Both the position numbers and the translations under genes were made by a program. Positions 33,460-39,676 of a DNA stretch of 42,007 nt are shown here, piece after piece (the first letter of the stretch is position 1; every line of letters begins with the position of its first letter). The notes beneath the pieces are model-generated. The model was not told the origin of the DNA. It did no database searches and was given only the letters and a program-made list of their open reading frames with translations. This DNA is from Candidatus Beckwithbacteria bacterium (GTDB taxonomy: Bacteria > Patescibacteriota > Microgenomatia > UBA1400 > UBA1449), in the NCBI GenBank assembly GCA_012797845.1, contig JAAZOH010000039.1, forward strand, positions 1 to 42,007, in the 5' to 3' direction.

Positions 33460-34587
33460 CTAAAGGTAGTTTTTAAGCTTGGAGATTTGCTGGATTAAAG
33501 TGGTATTGGCAAAAAGCATCAAAACAAAAATGATAATCAAAGCCTCACTGCCTAGGAAAATTCCGCCTAAAATAGCAATAAAAGCTGCGCCAGTGGTAGT
33601 CACAATATTATCCATAGCCACGCCAATGACCGCATCAGCCAGTCTCCCCGAAGCATGAACCGTAAAGTTGTGAATCACAATCATTTCACCCAAACAGCCG
33701 ATCAAGCCGGTTGCGACTCCGCTTACAACATAGGGAATGTGGGCAATTTCGGAAAAATGGCTGACTACTTCAATTAAGCTTTCTGCAGCCAGTAAGATAA
33801 CAATGGCTGCTATTGCCAAGTTAAGCCAGATAATAATCGTTTTTTTGCTGGAATACTCATTGCTTTCTTTCTCTTTGGTCTCATGATGGCTTTTGCGAAA
33901 ATAAAACAGCACGCCAATGCTTAAGGCTAAAACAATAAAACCAATTGGCCTGGTTAGTTGATATAAATCACCAGTGATCCCAACTGGCACATTGCTGACT
34001 TTACCAAAAAGGACCATGCCCAAAGCTACGGTTGTTGTCAGCATAGATAATAAAACTAAAATAAAAATAGCATCATCAATTTGTTTTTTGGGTGGTTTGT
34101 TTTTATGGTGAGTAATAGGAGTGACAATACCTCCTTGGATAATTTTGGGAAACATTAATACTTTTTTATCACTACTATTGGCTAGGTTTTGGCGCCACAT
34201 ACACCAGGAAGCATGAAAAATGTTGTAAATATTAGAACCAAAAGTAGTACTGGCAGCAATAATAGCTAAGTTGATAGCTCTAATAGGGTCAGCAGCTACA
34301 GCTTGTAAGCTCAAGATAGCTGAAACTACCCCAATAACCATATCGGGAAAAGCGGTTCCCAATGATTGCAGCAAGCCTCCAGCTAGGCCAGTACGGTCTT
34401 TTAAAACAGCCGTAGTTTTTTCGATCATGCTGGCAGTTTGTAAAATAAGGTAGATGCCTAAAACAAAGACTACAAACATGGCTGCGGCCTGAAGCCATGA
34501 ATTTTCTTGCTTAATGAGCGGTAAAAGAAGATATCTAGTTACAAAGCCAATTGCAATCAGACTAGGTATATAGAATGGATTTTTCAT
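33460..34587 (-). CDS. Ca2+/Na+ (cation) exchanger, CaCA family
   Basis: Secondary transporter exchanging Ca2+ (or another cation) for Na+ or H+. About 10-11 helices are arranged in two halves. The inverted alpha-repeats are clear: alpha-1 GGLLQSLGTAFPDMVIGVVS (about 70-89) and alpha-2 ATGLIGCLGEMIVIHNF with GRLADAVIGVAMDN (about 292-330). The Gly-x-Ser/Gly-x-Glu/Asp pattern carries the acidic ion ligands; Asp replaces Glu in alpha-1. A charged cytosolic loop with KSHHETKEKESNEYSSKK separates the halves. Length 375 aa is normal. It begins 1 base after the lipoprotein gene's stop, and so forms an operon with it. Confidence 0.85.
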   Translation of the reverse strand: MKNPFYIPSLIAIGFVTRYLLLPLIKQENSWLQAAAMFVVFVLGIYLILQTASMIEKTTAVLKDRTGLAGGLLQSLGTAFPDMVIGVVSAILSLQAVAADPIRAINLAIIAASTTFGSNIYNIFHASWCMWRQNLANSSDKKVLMFPKIIQGGIVTPITHHKNKPPKKQIDDAIFILVLLSMLTTTVALGMVLFGKVSNVPVGITGDLYQLTRPIGFIVLALSIGVLFYFRKSHHETKEKESNEYSSKKTIIIWLNLAIAAIVILLAAESLIEVVSHFSEIAHIPYVVSGVATGLIGCLGEMIVIHNFTVHASGRLADAVIGVAMDNIVTTTGAAFIAILGGIFLGSEALIIIFVLMLFANTTLIQQISKLKNYL

Positions 34588-34588
34588 C

Positions 34589-35341
34589 TTAGTTTTGTGG
34601 TGCTAAACCAGTACAGCGCCAGTTGACTTCCGTGTGCTCATCTTCATAAATGACACAAGCTGGGTTGCAGCCAGGTTTATCGCCATCAATATCAATCCAC
34701 CAAGTTTGGCTATTTTCATTATAAAACCTTTGTTGGGTCAATGTCCCAGCCTGTTTGCATTGTGTGCTACTTTCTGCAATCTGAATTGCTTCTTTTTCGG
34801 ATAAAGCTCCATTTTCACCATTACTAAAATGTTGAGGGAGTGGAGCACAAATAATAGTAATAGTGCTCACATCATCTTTGCTTAAAACTATGCTACAAGC
34901 AATTTGATCTTTGCTAACTTTAAGGTTTTGAAAACTAGGAGAACTATTACTGGTATTGAAAGGATCGATACTAAAACCTTGACTTTCTAAGTAGCTTTGA
35001 GCGGAACTAAACAAACCATCCAGTGTATCTTCATCAGTAGCTTCATAAATACTGAAACCTTCTCCTTCTAGAGTGATGGTGCTTTCTTGAGTGCTCCAAT
35101 CCAAAGATTGCTCGCTGAGGCTAGTTTTTTGACTGCTTAGATTTTGAAGGCGAGTTAAAACAGTTTTATAATCTGGAGCTTGGGCTTGAGGAATGGTAGT
35201 AGGAACACTGAGCTGCTCAGCTTGATCTTGAGTACTTGTTTTAGTGTTTGAATTGGACTGTTTTGCATTCTGAGTGCTTGATTGATTAGTACAGGCAAAT
35301 AATAGTAAAGCTAAACTAAAAATGAGAATAGTCTTTTTCAT
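34589..35341 (-). CDS. Putative lipoprotein (250 aa)
   Basis: Exported protein with a lipobox: hydrophobic residues 4-16 followed by LLFAC, Cys17 being the probable lipidation site. A Ser/Thr/Gln-rich spacer (18-55) is followed by a folded domain with four further Cys in the C-terminal third (CKQAG, PGCNPACV, WRCTG), which could form disulfides. The end, WWIDIDGDKPGCNPACVIYE, resembles the 'xWWIDxD...kpGCnPaCvV' segment found in small PepSY-like/secreted domains, but this is from memory. It is co-transcribed with the cation exchanger gene, whose start is 1 base beyond its stop. Confidence 0.78.
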   Translation of the reverse strand: MKKTILIFSLALLLFACTNQSSTQNAKQSNSNTKTSTQDQAEQLSVPTTIPQAQAPDYKTVLTRLQNLSSQKTSLSEQSLDWSTQESTITLEGEGFSIYEATDEDTLDGLFSSAQSYLESQGFSIDPFNTSNSSPSFQNLKVSKDQIACSIVLSKDDVSTITIICAPLPQHFSNGENGALSEKEAIQIAESSTQCKQAGTLTQQRFYNENSQTWWIDIDGDKPGCNPACVIYEDEHTEVNWRCTGLAPQN

Positions 35342-35417
35342 ATGGCAATAACTTTATTAACCTTACTAGTAAAGGCATGTAAGGGTTTTTTGTCAAGAGC
35401 AAAGCGAAAGCTTGGAA

Positions 35418-36047
35418 TCAAAGTTTGGAAGATTTAGAGGCAATTAGCAAATAATAATCATAACCTTCATTGTTTTCAAAAAGCTCAACTATAAAGCCAA
35501 TTTTGGCTAAAAGAGCCAAAACAGTTTGATCATCCGGAAAGGAAGAAATTTGGTTTTCAATTAGTTTTTTACTATGGTGTAAACAGATTGATGATCTGGA
35601 TTCATTATGGCAAATAATTAGCTTGCCCTTTGGTTTTAAAGCCTTATAACAATTAGTCAAAGCCTTTTTTTTGTCGGCAAAGTGAGGAAAAGTATTAAAA
35701 ATAACAATCTTATCAAATAGCTGGTTTTGGTGGTAATTGTGAATATCAATATTAATAAAAGCAATATTGGGAAATTTTTTGAGTTTTGACTGAGCTTTTT
35801 GAATCATTTTTGGAGAAAAATCCAAGAAAACCAAGCTGCCTTTTGAGCCAATTTTTTTGATAATAAAAGGAGAGAGATCGCCAGTGCCACCGCCAAGTTC
35901 TAGAACAGTATCGCCTTTTTTAAGTCGCCAAGTTTTAAGGAGGGACTCTAATTTTTCTCGCTCGGTTTTGTTGTAGGTAAATTTGTTGCTATAGGTCTGG
36001 GCTAGCTTGTCAAAAGTGGTTTGAGATAAGAGCTGTCGATTGAACAT
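35418..36047 (-). CDS. Class I SAM-dependent methyltransferase
   Basis: Rossmann-fold methyltransferase, 209 aa. Motif I is TVLELGGGTGDLSPFI (about 44-59), the motif II acidic residue is in LVFLDFSPKMIQKA, and motif III lies around FDKIVIFNTFPHF. The overall layout resembles UbiE/arsenite- or small-molecule-type enzymes; the N-terminal FDKLAQTYSNKFTYNKTERE is typical of UbiE-like family members. The substrate is unknown. It ends in TGA, showing that TGA is a stop in this genome. A possible protein of quinone or lipid methylation, but no pathway partner is nearby. Confidence 0.85.
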   Translation of the reverse strand: MFNRQLLSQTTFDKLAQTYSNKFTYNKTEREKLESLLKTWRLKKGDTVLELGGGTGDLSPFIIKKIGSKGSLVFLDFSPKMIQKAQSKLKKFPNIAFINIDIHNYHQNQLFDKIVIFNTFPHFADKKKALTNCYKALKPKGKLIICHNESRSSICLHHSKKLIENQISSFPDDQTVLALLAKIGFIVELFENNEGYDYYLLIASKSSKL

Positions 36048-36101
36048 ATAGTTTCTCGATTTACAAACTTCACTTGTTTTTAATTTGTATTAAAGTAATA
36101 A

Positions 36102-36110
36102 TGTTATAAT
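36102..36110 (+). promoter_or_regulatory. Extended -10 promoter of the Doc/partner gene pair
   Basis: TGTTATAAT, a TGn-extended perfect -10 that ends 21 bases before the ATG of the small basic gene. No ribosome site is evident. Confidence 0.6.
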
Positions 36111-36131
36111 CTATTTCTAATTCTAATACAT

Positions 36132-36272
36132 ATGAAAACAGAAAGCGCACAAAGCCGAGCAATTAAACAATATACCAAGAAAAATACAAAAAAAGCTAAA
36201 GAGATTAAAAAAGCTGTCAAACGAGGTGTGAAGCAGTATAGAGAAACTTTTAGAAAATTAGCTTATGCCTAA
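36132..36272 (+). CDS. Small basic protein, candidate antitoxin/partner of Doc (46 aa)
   Basis: A 46-residue frame running from an ATG 21 bases after an extended -10 box to a TAA that overlaps the next start. It is Lys/Arg-rich and helical (MKTESAQSRAIKQYTKKN at the start, VKQYRETFRKLAYA at the end). The overlap of 8 bases with the Doc/Fic gene, in another frame, is the arrangement of translationally coupled toxin-antitoxin pairs with the antitoxin first. It is not Phd-like in size and lacks the Fic-inhibitory (S/T)xxxE(G/N) motif. So it is either a reduced antitoxin, a nucleic-acid-binding regulator, or a leader peptide. Confidence 0.72.
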   Translation: MKTESAQSRAIKQYTKKNTKKAKEIKKAVKRGVKQYRETFRKLAYA

Positions 36273-36696
36273 GAGGGAATGGCTTGATTTAGATGATTTT
36301 GAATATCTTTGTTTTAACTTAGCTAGAGAGTTAATGACATTTGGTGAACCAATCCCTGATTTTTGCACAAGAAATAATGAGTTATTGGAATCTTCATTAG
36401 CCGCTCCTAGGCAAACTTTTTCAGGAAAATTATTACATCCAACCTTGGTTGATCAAGTTGTAGCTTTATTTTATTCTCTAATTAAAAATCACCCATTTGA
36501 AAATGGAAATAAAAGAATAGCTGTAATGGCTATATTGGTCTTTCTTCATGGGAATAATAAGTGGATAAGCATAAAACCATCTTCTTTGTATGAAATGGCT
36601 ATTTTTGTATCACAGTCGAAACCAAATGAAAAAGACACTGTTTATAGTAGAGTCAAAAATAAGATGAAGCCTTTTATTATCAATAGGGATAAGTAG
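36265..36696 (+). CDS. Doc-type Fic domain toxin
   Basis: Fic-fold enzyme; Doc proteins phosphorylate EF-Tu and stop growth. The active-site motif HPFENGNKR is at residues 76-84, with catalytic His76 and the Asn that distinguishes Doc (HxFxN..NKR) from AMPylating Fic (HxFx(D/E)GNGR). Gly81 in place of the usual Ala is a mix of the two. The helical core with HPTLVDQVVALFYSLIKNH before it fits the family, as does the length of 143 aa (Doc is about 126). Its ATG lies within the last codons of the small basic gene, so the two are coupled. A plasmid- or element-derived stabilisation module or a chromosomal stress switch is likely. Confidence 0.88.
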   Translation: MPKREWLDLDDFEYLCFNLARELMTFGEPIPDFCTRNNELLESSLAAPRQTFSGKLLHPTLVDQVVALFYSLIKNHPFENGNKRIAVMAILVFLHGNNKWISIKPSSLYEMAIFVSQSKPNEKDTVYSRVKNKMKPFIINRDK

Positions 36697-36864
36697 AATA
36701 ATGGGGTCGCCTGCCTGAAATCGACAGCTTGGCAATTCAACATATTCTACAAGCGTTTGATGATCTGGTACAGTTGGGGTTCGTAAGAGGAAGACTTTGT
36801 GAAATTCAGAATTTGACCAAACTAAAACATTCATCACTACAAGTATCTTAAATTCACTCATCAT
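36610..36864 (-). CDS. Possible small protein antisense to the end of doc (84 aa)
   Basis: A frame of 84 codons whose first 56 codons lie in the gap between doc and the next genes and whose last 28 overlap doc on the other strand. The first part, MMSEFKILVVMNVLVWSNSE then FHKVFLLRTPTVPDHQ, looks protein-like, and a TATAAC box precedes the ATG. The overlapping end reads as the complement of doc and may be accidental. It could be a decayed gene. Without it the 36697-36927 gap holds nothing else I can see. Confidence 0.3.
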   Translation of the reverse strand: MMSEFKILVVMNVLVWSNSEFHKVFLLRTPTVPDHQTLVEYVELPSCRFQAGDPIILLIPIDNKRLHLIFDSTINSVFFIWFRL

Positions 36865-36927
36865 AACTTTTCAACGTTATATCTCCCCATGAAAAATATT
36901 GAATACCTCAAGTAATTCTTGAGTAAT

Positions 36928-37656
36928 CTAGCTTCTTAAGGCATTGCAAATAGAGGTAAAGCAATCTTCCTGCATGTTACCTGGTGATAACGATACATTC
37001 TGTTTACTGTTTAATCTAATGACCTGATCATAATTTATCAACTCTGGAACGTTTTTTAACCAATGGTTTTCCATCCGAGTAATCACCACCCACACATTTC
37101 GTTTCAATCCTTCTCGTAATAAGTGAAAAGTATATTGCTGTGATGGTGGAAGTGTTTTCGGATATCTCAGCTTAATACTTCGATATGGGAACATCTCAAG
37201 ATACATAAGTTTGTGTGCTACAGCTTTCCAACCAACTACTTCACGAATAGTTCTAGTTCTTTTCCAATACCAATCCTGATTTACTCTGCCATCATCGTAG
37301 TGCCAGTAAGCTGTCTTAGGCTGGGTGTAACAAAGTGGAATCTTGTTCTCATGAAGCAAATTTTTACGATCATAGTCGAGAATTACAGAACTTAGTGAGT
37401 TAGTTTCCCACTTCATATCATGCCCTGGATTGGCTTGGAGTACCATCACTGTCGCCTTTATTGGATCGCCATAATAGGGGAAGGGTGTTATCTCGGTGCG
37501 AAGAGTATAGTCATGCAATAAACAATTTCTGATATCTTCGTCTGTTTTTTTGTTTGCTGACTTAATGAGATCTTTTGAGTACTGACCAAGCCAATCTGAA
37601 TCAGATCTCAAGATAAATGGTGCAATTAGAGGAAGATTAATCCAGGGGTTATTCAC
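36928..37656 (-). CDS. Conserved protein of unknown function, possibly uracil-DNA-glycosylase-like (242 aa)
   Basis: Member of what I recall as a widespread uncharacterised family. Pattern seen: NPWINLP at the start, PYYGDPIKATVMVLQANPGHD (given in part; the 'G-p..A.VvlL..NPG' block, about 61-80), KNLLHE, MFPYRS, LPPSQQYTFHLLREGLKRN, VVITRMENHWLKNVPEL, and near the end QNVSLSPGNM. The NPG and SPGN blocks sit where uracil-DNA-glycosylase folds place their water-activating and HPSP loops, but the link is tentative. The GTG start shares one base with the stop of the upstream gene (TAGTG), so the two are translated in tandem. Both lie in the accessory island. Confidence 0.7.
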   Translation of the reverse strand: MNNPWINLPLIAPFILRSDSDWLGQYSKDLIKSANKKTDEDIRNCLLHDYTLRTEITPFPYYGDPIKATVMVLQANPGHDMKWETNSLSSVILDYDRKNLLHENKIPLCYTQPKTAYWHYDDGRVNQDWYWKRTRTIREVVGWKAVAHKLMYLEMFPYRSIKLRYPKTLPPSQQYTFHLLREGLKRNVWVVITRMENHWLKNVPELINYDQVIRLNSKQNVSLSPGNMQEDCFTSICNALRS

Positions 37657-38564
37657 TATGAATAAATAGCAATTGGTATAATTGTTAAAATTTTTCCTTT
37701 CAGCTGTACTTTGAATTCAGGAATACTGAAGTTTTCTCCTAACTTTCCAAAGACATCAAAGAGCGATGTGAACATTTGTTTATTAAATACAGACAATGAA
37801 GATCTCTCAAGTAAATCAGCACCTTCTTGAGAAATATTTACAACCTTTCCAATTACAGTAAATGTATGACTACCAAACTCAAGTCCAGCGATATCCCTTG
37901 TGAAGTTGTCATAAATTGAGAAAAGAATAGAAAAGTTAAGTTCAGAATTTTCAAGAATTAAGGCTTTTTGTCCCTGTGAGTTAATATCATCTAAAAGCTC
38001 TTGCAATTTATTTCTCATTTTTTTCATAGGATCTAATTGCTTTTTTATTTCCTTTCGGTTCTGATTGGGAGTTAAATCGGAAAATGATGATAATAATTCA
38101 GTGGCTTTTATTAATCGAATAGTTTTCTCAAGCGAATTATTTAATGGATTTAAACTTACTATCCCACTAGCTTGAATGATTGAGCCTGTGGAAACTCTGT
38201 CAAAATCATTTTCTTTTTGCAGAGTTTGGAGCAATTTTTGATCTTCTAAAGAATTAACGAGTTTGTACAATAAAGATCCTAAAGTATGATATCTGACTTG
38301 AGAACTTTCTTGAGATTTGTTTGTACTTTTTTCTCTATCTGAATTCAATTCCGCATCAGCACCTATCTTAAAAAGATTAAAGACACTTGGTATAGAAAAG
38401 CCAGCTTTTAGATTCGCTTTTATATCAGAAGATGTTGCGTTTTCATCAACCGTTTTAACCTCTTCCATTATGCTAAACCCATCATCAATTGAGGCTAATG
38501 TGTCAAATAGCAAGTTTGAGTCAGCGTATACTGTTACAAATGGAACTTTTAATTTTTTAGTCAT
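37656..38564 (-). CDS. Protein of unknown function, first gene of a two-gene cassette (302 aa)
   Basis: Soluble, probably with an N-terminal beta segment (VPFVTVYADSNLLFDTLASI), a Gly/Ala-rich middle (KAGFSIPSVFNLFKIGADAE) and a C-terminal beta-rich domain (LEFGSHTFTVIGKVVNISQE onward). The layout recalls the DUF6414 family, which I name from memory and cannot verify. The next gene starts inside its stop codon, so the products probably act together. It lies 96 bases downstream of tRNA-His on the same strand, and its AT-rich, Ser/Asn-rich composition differs from the housekeeping genes. Two tightly coupled unknown genes beside a tRNA suggest a mobile defence-type cassette, which is inference. 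Confidence 0.72.
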   Translation of the reverse strand: MTKKLKVPFVTVYADSNLLFDTLASIDDGFSIMEEVKTVDENATSSDIKANLKAGFSIPSVFNLFKIGADAELNSDREKSTNKSQESSQVRYHTLGSLLYKLVNSLEDQKLLQTLQKENDFDRVSTGSIIQASGIVSLNPLNNSLEKTIRLIKATELLSSFSDLTPNQNRKEIKKQLDPMKKMRNKLQELLDDINSQGQKALILENSELNFSILFSIYDNFTRDIAGLEFGSHTFTVIGKVVNISQEGADLLERSSLSVFNKQMFTSLFDVFGKLGENFSIPEFKVQLKGKILTIIPIAIYS

Positions 38565-38659
38565 ACATAATCTTAGCTAGTTAATGGTAATCCAATTACT
38601 TTTACTGAGTCGATGCTCTCATATGCTTCTCTAATATTTTTTAAGTGTTTATTCCAGGG

Positions 38660-38733
38660 GGTGGCTGACGGGTTTCGATCCCGCTACCTCCGCTTCCACA
38701 GAGCGGCGCTCTACCAATTGAGCTACAGCCACC
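38660..38733 (-). tRNA. tRNA-His (anticodon GTG)
   Basis: On the minus strand, the extra 5' G (position -1) at 38733 pairs with discriminator C at 38660. The acceptor GTGGCTG pairs with CAGCCAC; the anticodon loop CTGTGGA sits on CCGCT/AGCGG; the T-loop is ATCGAAA, slightly unusual, on GCGGG/CCCGT. The encoded G-1 is the tRNA-His hallmark. Its 5' part is repeated, broken, at 38799-38854. Confidence 0.93.
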
Positions 38734-38782
38734 ATAATCTAATATGTTAAATTCTATAATTTCAAAATCTTGATAGCGCTTT

Positions 38783-38882
38783 GTCTAGCGGTAGACAAGT
38801 CTACCAATTGCCACTCAGGGAGTGGTCACCCTTTGGGTGAAGCTACAGCCATCATATAGCATTTCTAATCAAAATTAGAAAT
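38783..38882. repeat. Cluster of five palindromes next to tRNA-His
   Basis: Within 100 bp: GTCTA-GCGG-TAGAC (38783-38796), overlapping GGTAGAC-AA-GTCTACC (38790-38805), CCACTC-AGG-GAGTGG (38811-38825), TCACCC-TTT-GGGTGA (38826-38840), and ATTTCTAAT-CAAA-ATTAGAAAT (38861-38882). The third and fourth are adjacent and both have 6-bp stems and 3-base loops. The last lies just after the stop of the minus-strand Trm9-like gene and may help to end it. Confidence 0.85.
38799..38854 (-). pseudogene. Partial tRNA-His copy split by a 30-bp double-hairpin insert
   Basis: On the plus strand, TCTACCAATTG and AGCTACAGCC-A(T for C)-CA, which are contiguous in tRNA-His (about 38711-38735), recur here with 30 bases between them. 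Those 30 bases are exactly the two tandem 15-mer palindromes at 38811-38840. In tRNA terms the insert lies in the 5' strand of the D-stem, after position 12. The anticodon and T-arms are missing, so it is a broken 5' tRNA half. Confidence 0.75.
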
Positions 38883-38893
38883 TATGAGGGTTA

Positions 38894-39625
38894 TTATACC
38901 TTTTTACGGGCCAGGAGACAAAAGTTTTGACCATTAAAGATAGATAACCGGATTTGCCCCTTAGCAGCAAAGTAGAAGGTGTCTAGGCTAAAACCAGTCT
39001 GTTTGACTAAACGTAAAAATTCTCCCGGGAAAAAAGCTTTGCAAAAGCGCCAAACCCGTTTAACGGTTTTTTGACCATCAGAAACTGAATAGGGAACCCA
39101 GACAAAGCTAAAGTCGTTATACTGCAATTTTTTGCTAAGTTGGTTAAAATGATATTTCCAAAATCTGGTTTGCCAGAGGTTCCAAATCGAAAACACTGCA
39201 AAGCCATCCGCTTTAGTGTGTTTGAAGATCTGTTTCATGACTTCGTGTTGGCGATTTCGGTCCGGAATATGGTGAAAAACTCCCAGACAAAAAACCGCAT
39301 CAAATTGGCCAATGTTTTTCCAACCATCAGAGGTGGTAATATCACGAACCAGAAAGCGACGCTTGGGAAAACGTTTTTTAGCTTGATCTATTAATACTTG
39401 AGAAAAATCTATGCCTAGATAGTAAATTTTTTTACCACCTAGTTCAGTTAAAAGCCGGCCGCTGCCACAACCTACATCCAAAACCCGCATACCTGGCTTA
39501 ACTTGGGCTACAAATGGTAAAATTTCAGGCCAGAGCCGTTTTTTACGGGTTTCGGCAAAATGAAGGCCAATCGTATTATAATGGTCTTTTACCTGCTGGA
39601 CTTGTTGATACGGTGATAAAGGCAC
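38894..39625 (-). CDS. Trm9/ALKBH8-like tRNA wobble-uridine methyltransferase candidate
   Basis: SAM methyltransferase with a strongly Trm9-like N-terminus: VKDHYNTIGLHFAETRKKRL followed by WPEILPFV corresponds to the 'YdxIAxHFsxTRxxxWP.v' block of Trm9/ALKBH8. Motif I is VLDVGCGSGRLL (about 48-59), the motif II Asp is in YYLGIDFSQ, then DAVFCLGVFHHI. Trm9 enzymes methylate carboxymethyl-uridine (cm5U) at tRNA position 34 to give mcm5U, and Elp3 makes cm5U. Here the elp3-like gene is divergent, 51 bases away, which supports that job. The start is GTG (39625). Length 243 aa. A Trm112-like partner was not seen in the window. Confidence 0.78.
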   Translation of the reverse strand: MPLSPYQQVQQVKDHYNTIGLHFAETRKKRLWPEILPFVAQVKPGMRVLDVGCGSGRLLTELGGKKIYYLGIDFSQVLIDQAKKRFPKRRFLVRDITTSDGWKNIGQFDAVFCLGVFHHIPDRNRQHEVMKQIFKHTKADGFAVFSIWNLWQTRFWKYHFNQLSKKLQYNDFSFVWVPYSVSDGQKTVKRVWRFCKAFFPGEFLRLVKQTGFSLDTFYFAAKGQIRLSIFNGQNFCLLARKKV

Positions 39626-39635
39626 AATAAAACCT

Positions 39636-39671
39636 TACGTATTTTTAATATTATTATCTTTAAAATACGTA
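39636..39671. promoter_or_regulatory. Inverted repeat in the Trm9-like/elp3 divergent promoter
   Basis: TACGTATTTTTAA (39636-39648) and TTAAAATACGTA (39660-39671) form an inverted repeat with one unpaired base and an 11-base centre. It fills most of the 51-bp gap between the two divergent genes. Both arms contain a TAAAA(A/T) box, so the repeat may be paired -10 elements, an operator, or both. Confidence 0.55.
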
Positions 39672-39676
39672 TAAGT

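Noticed and set aside
36102-38882. Integrated phage or IS element in the island
   Set aside because: No integrase, transposase, terminal inverted repeats or phage structural gene is present.
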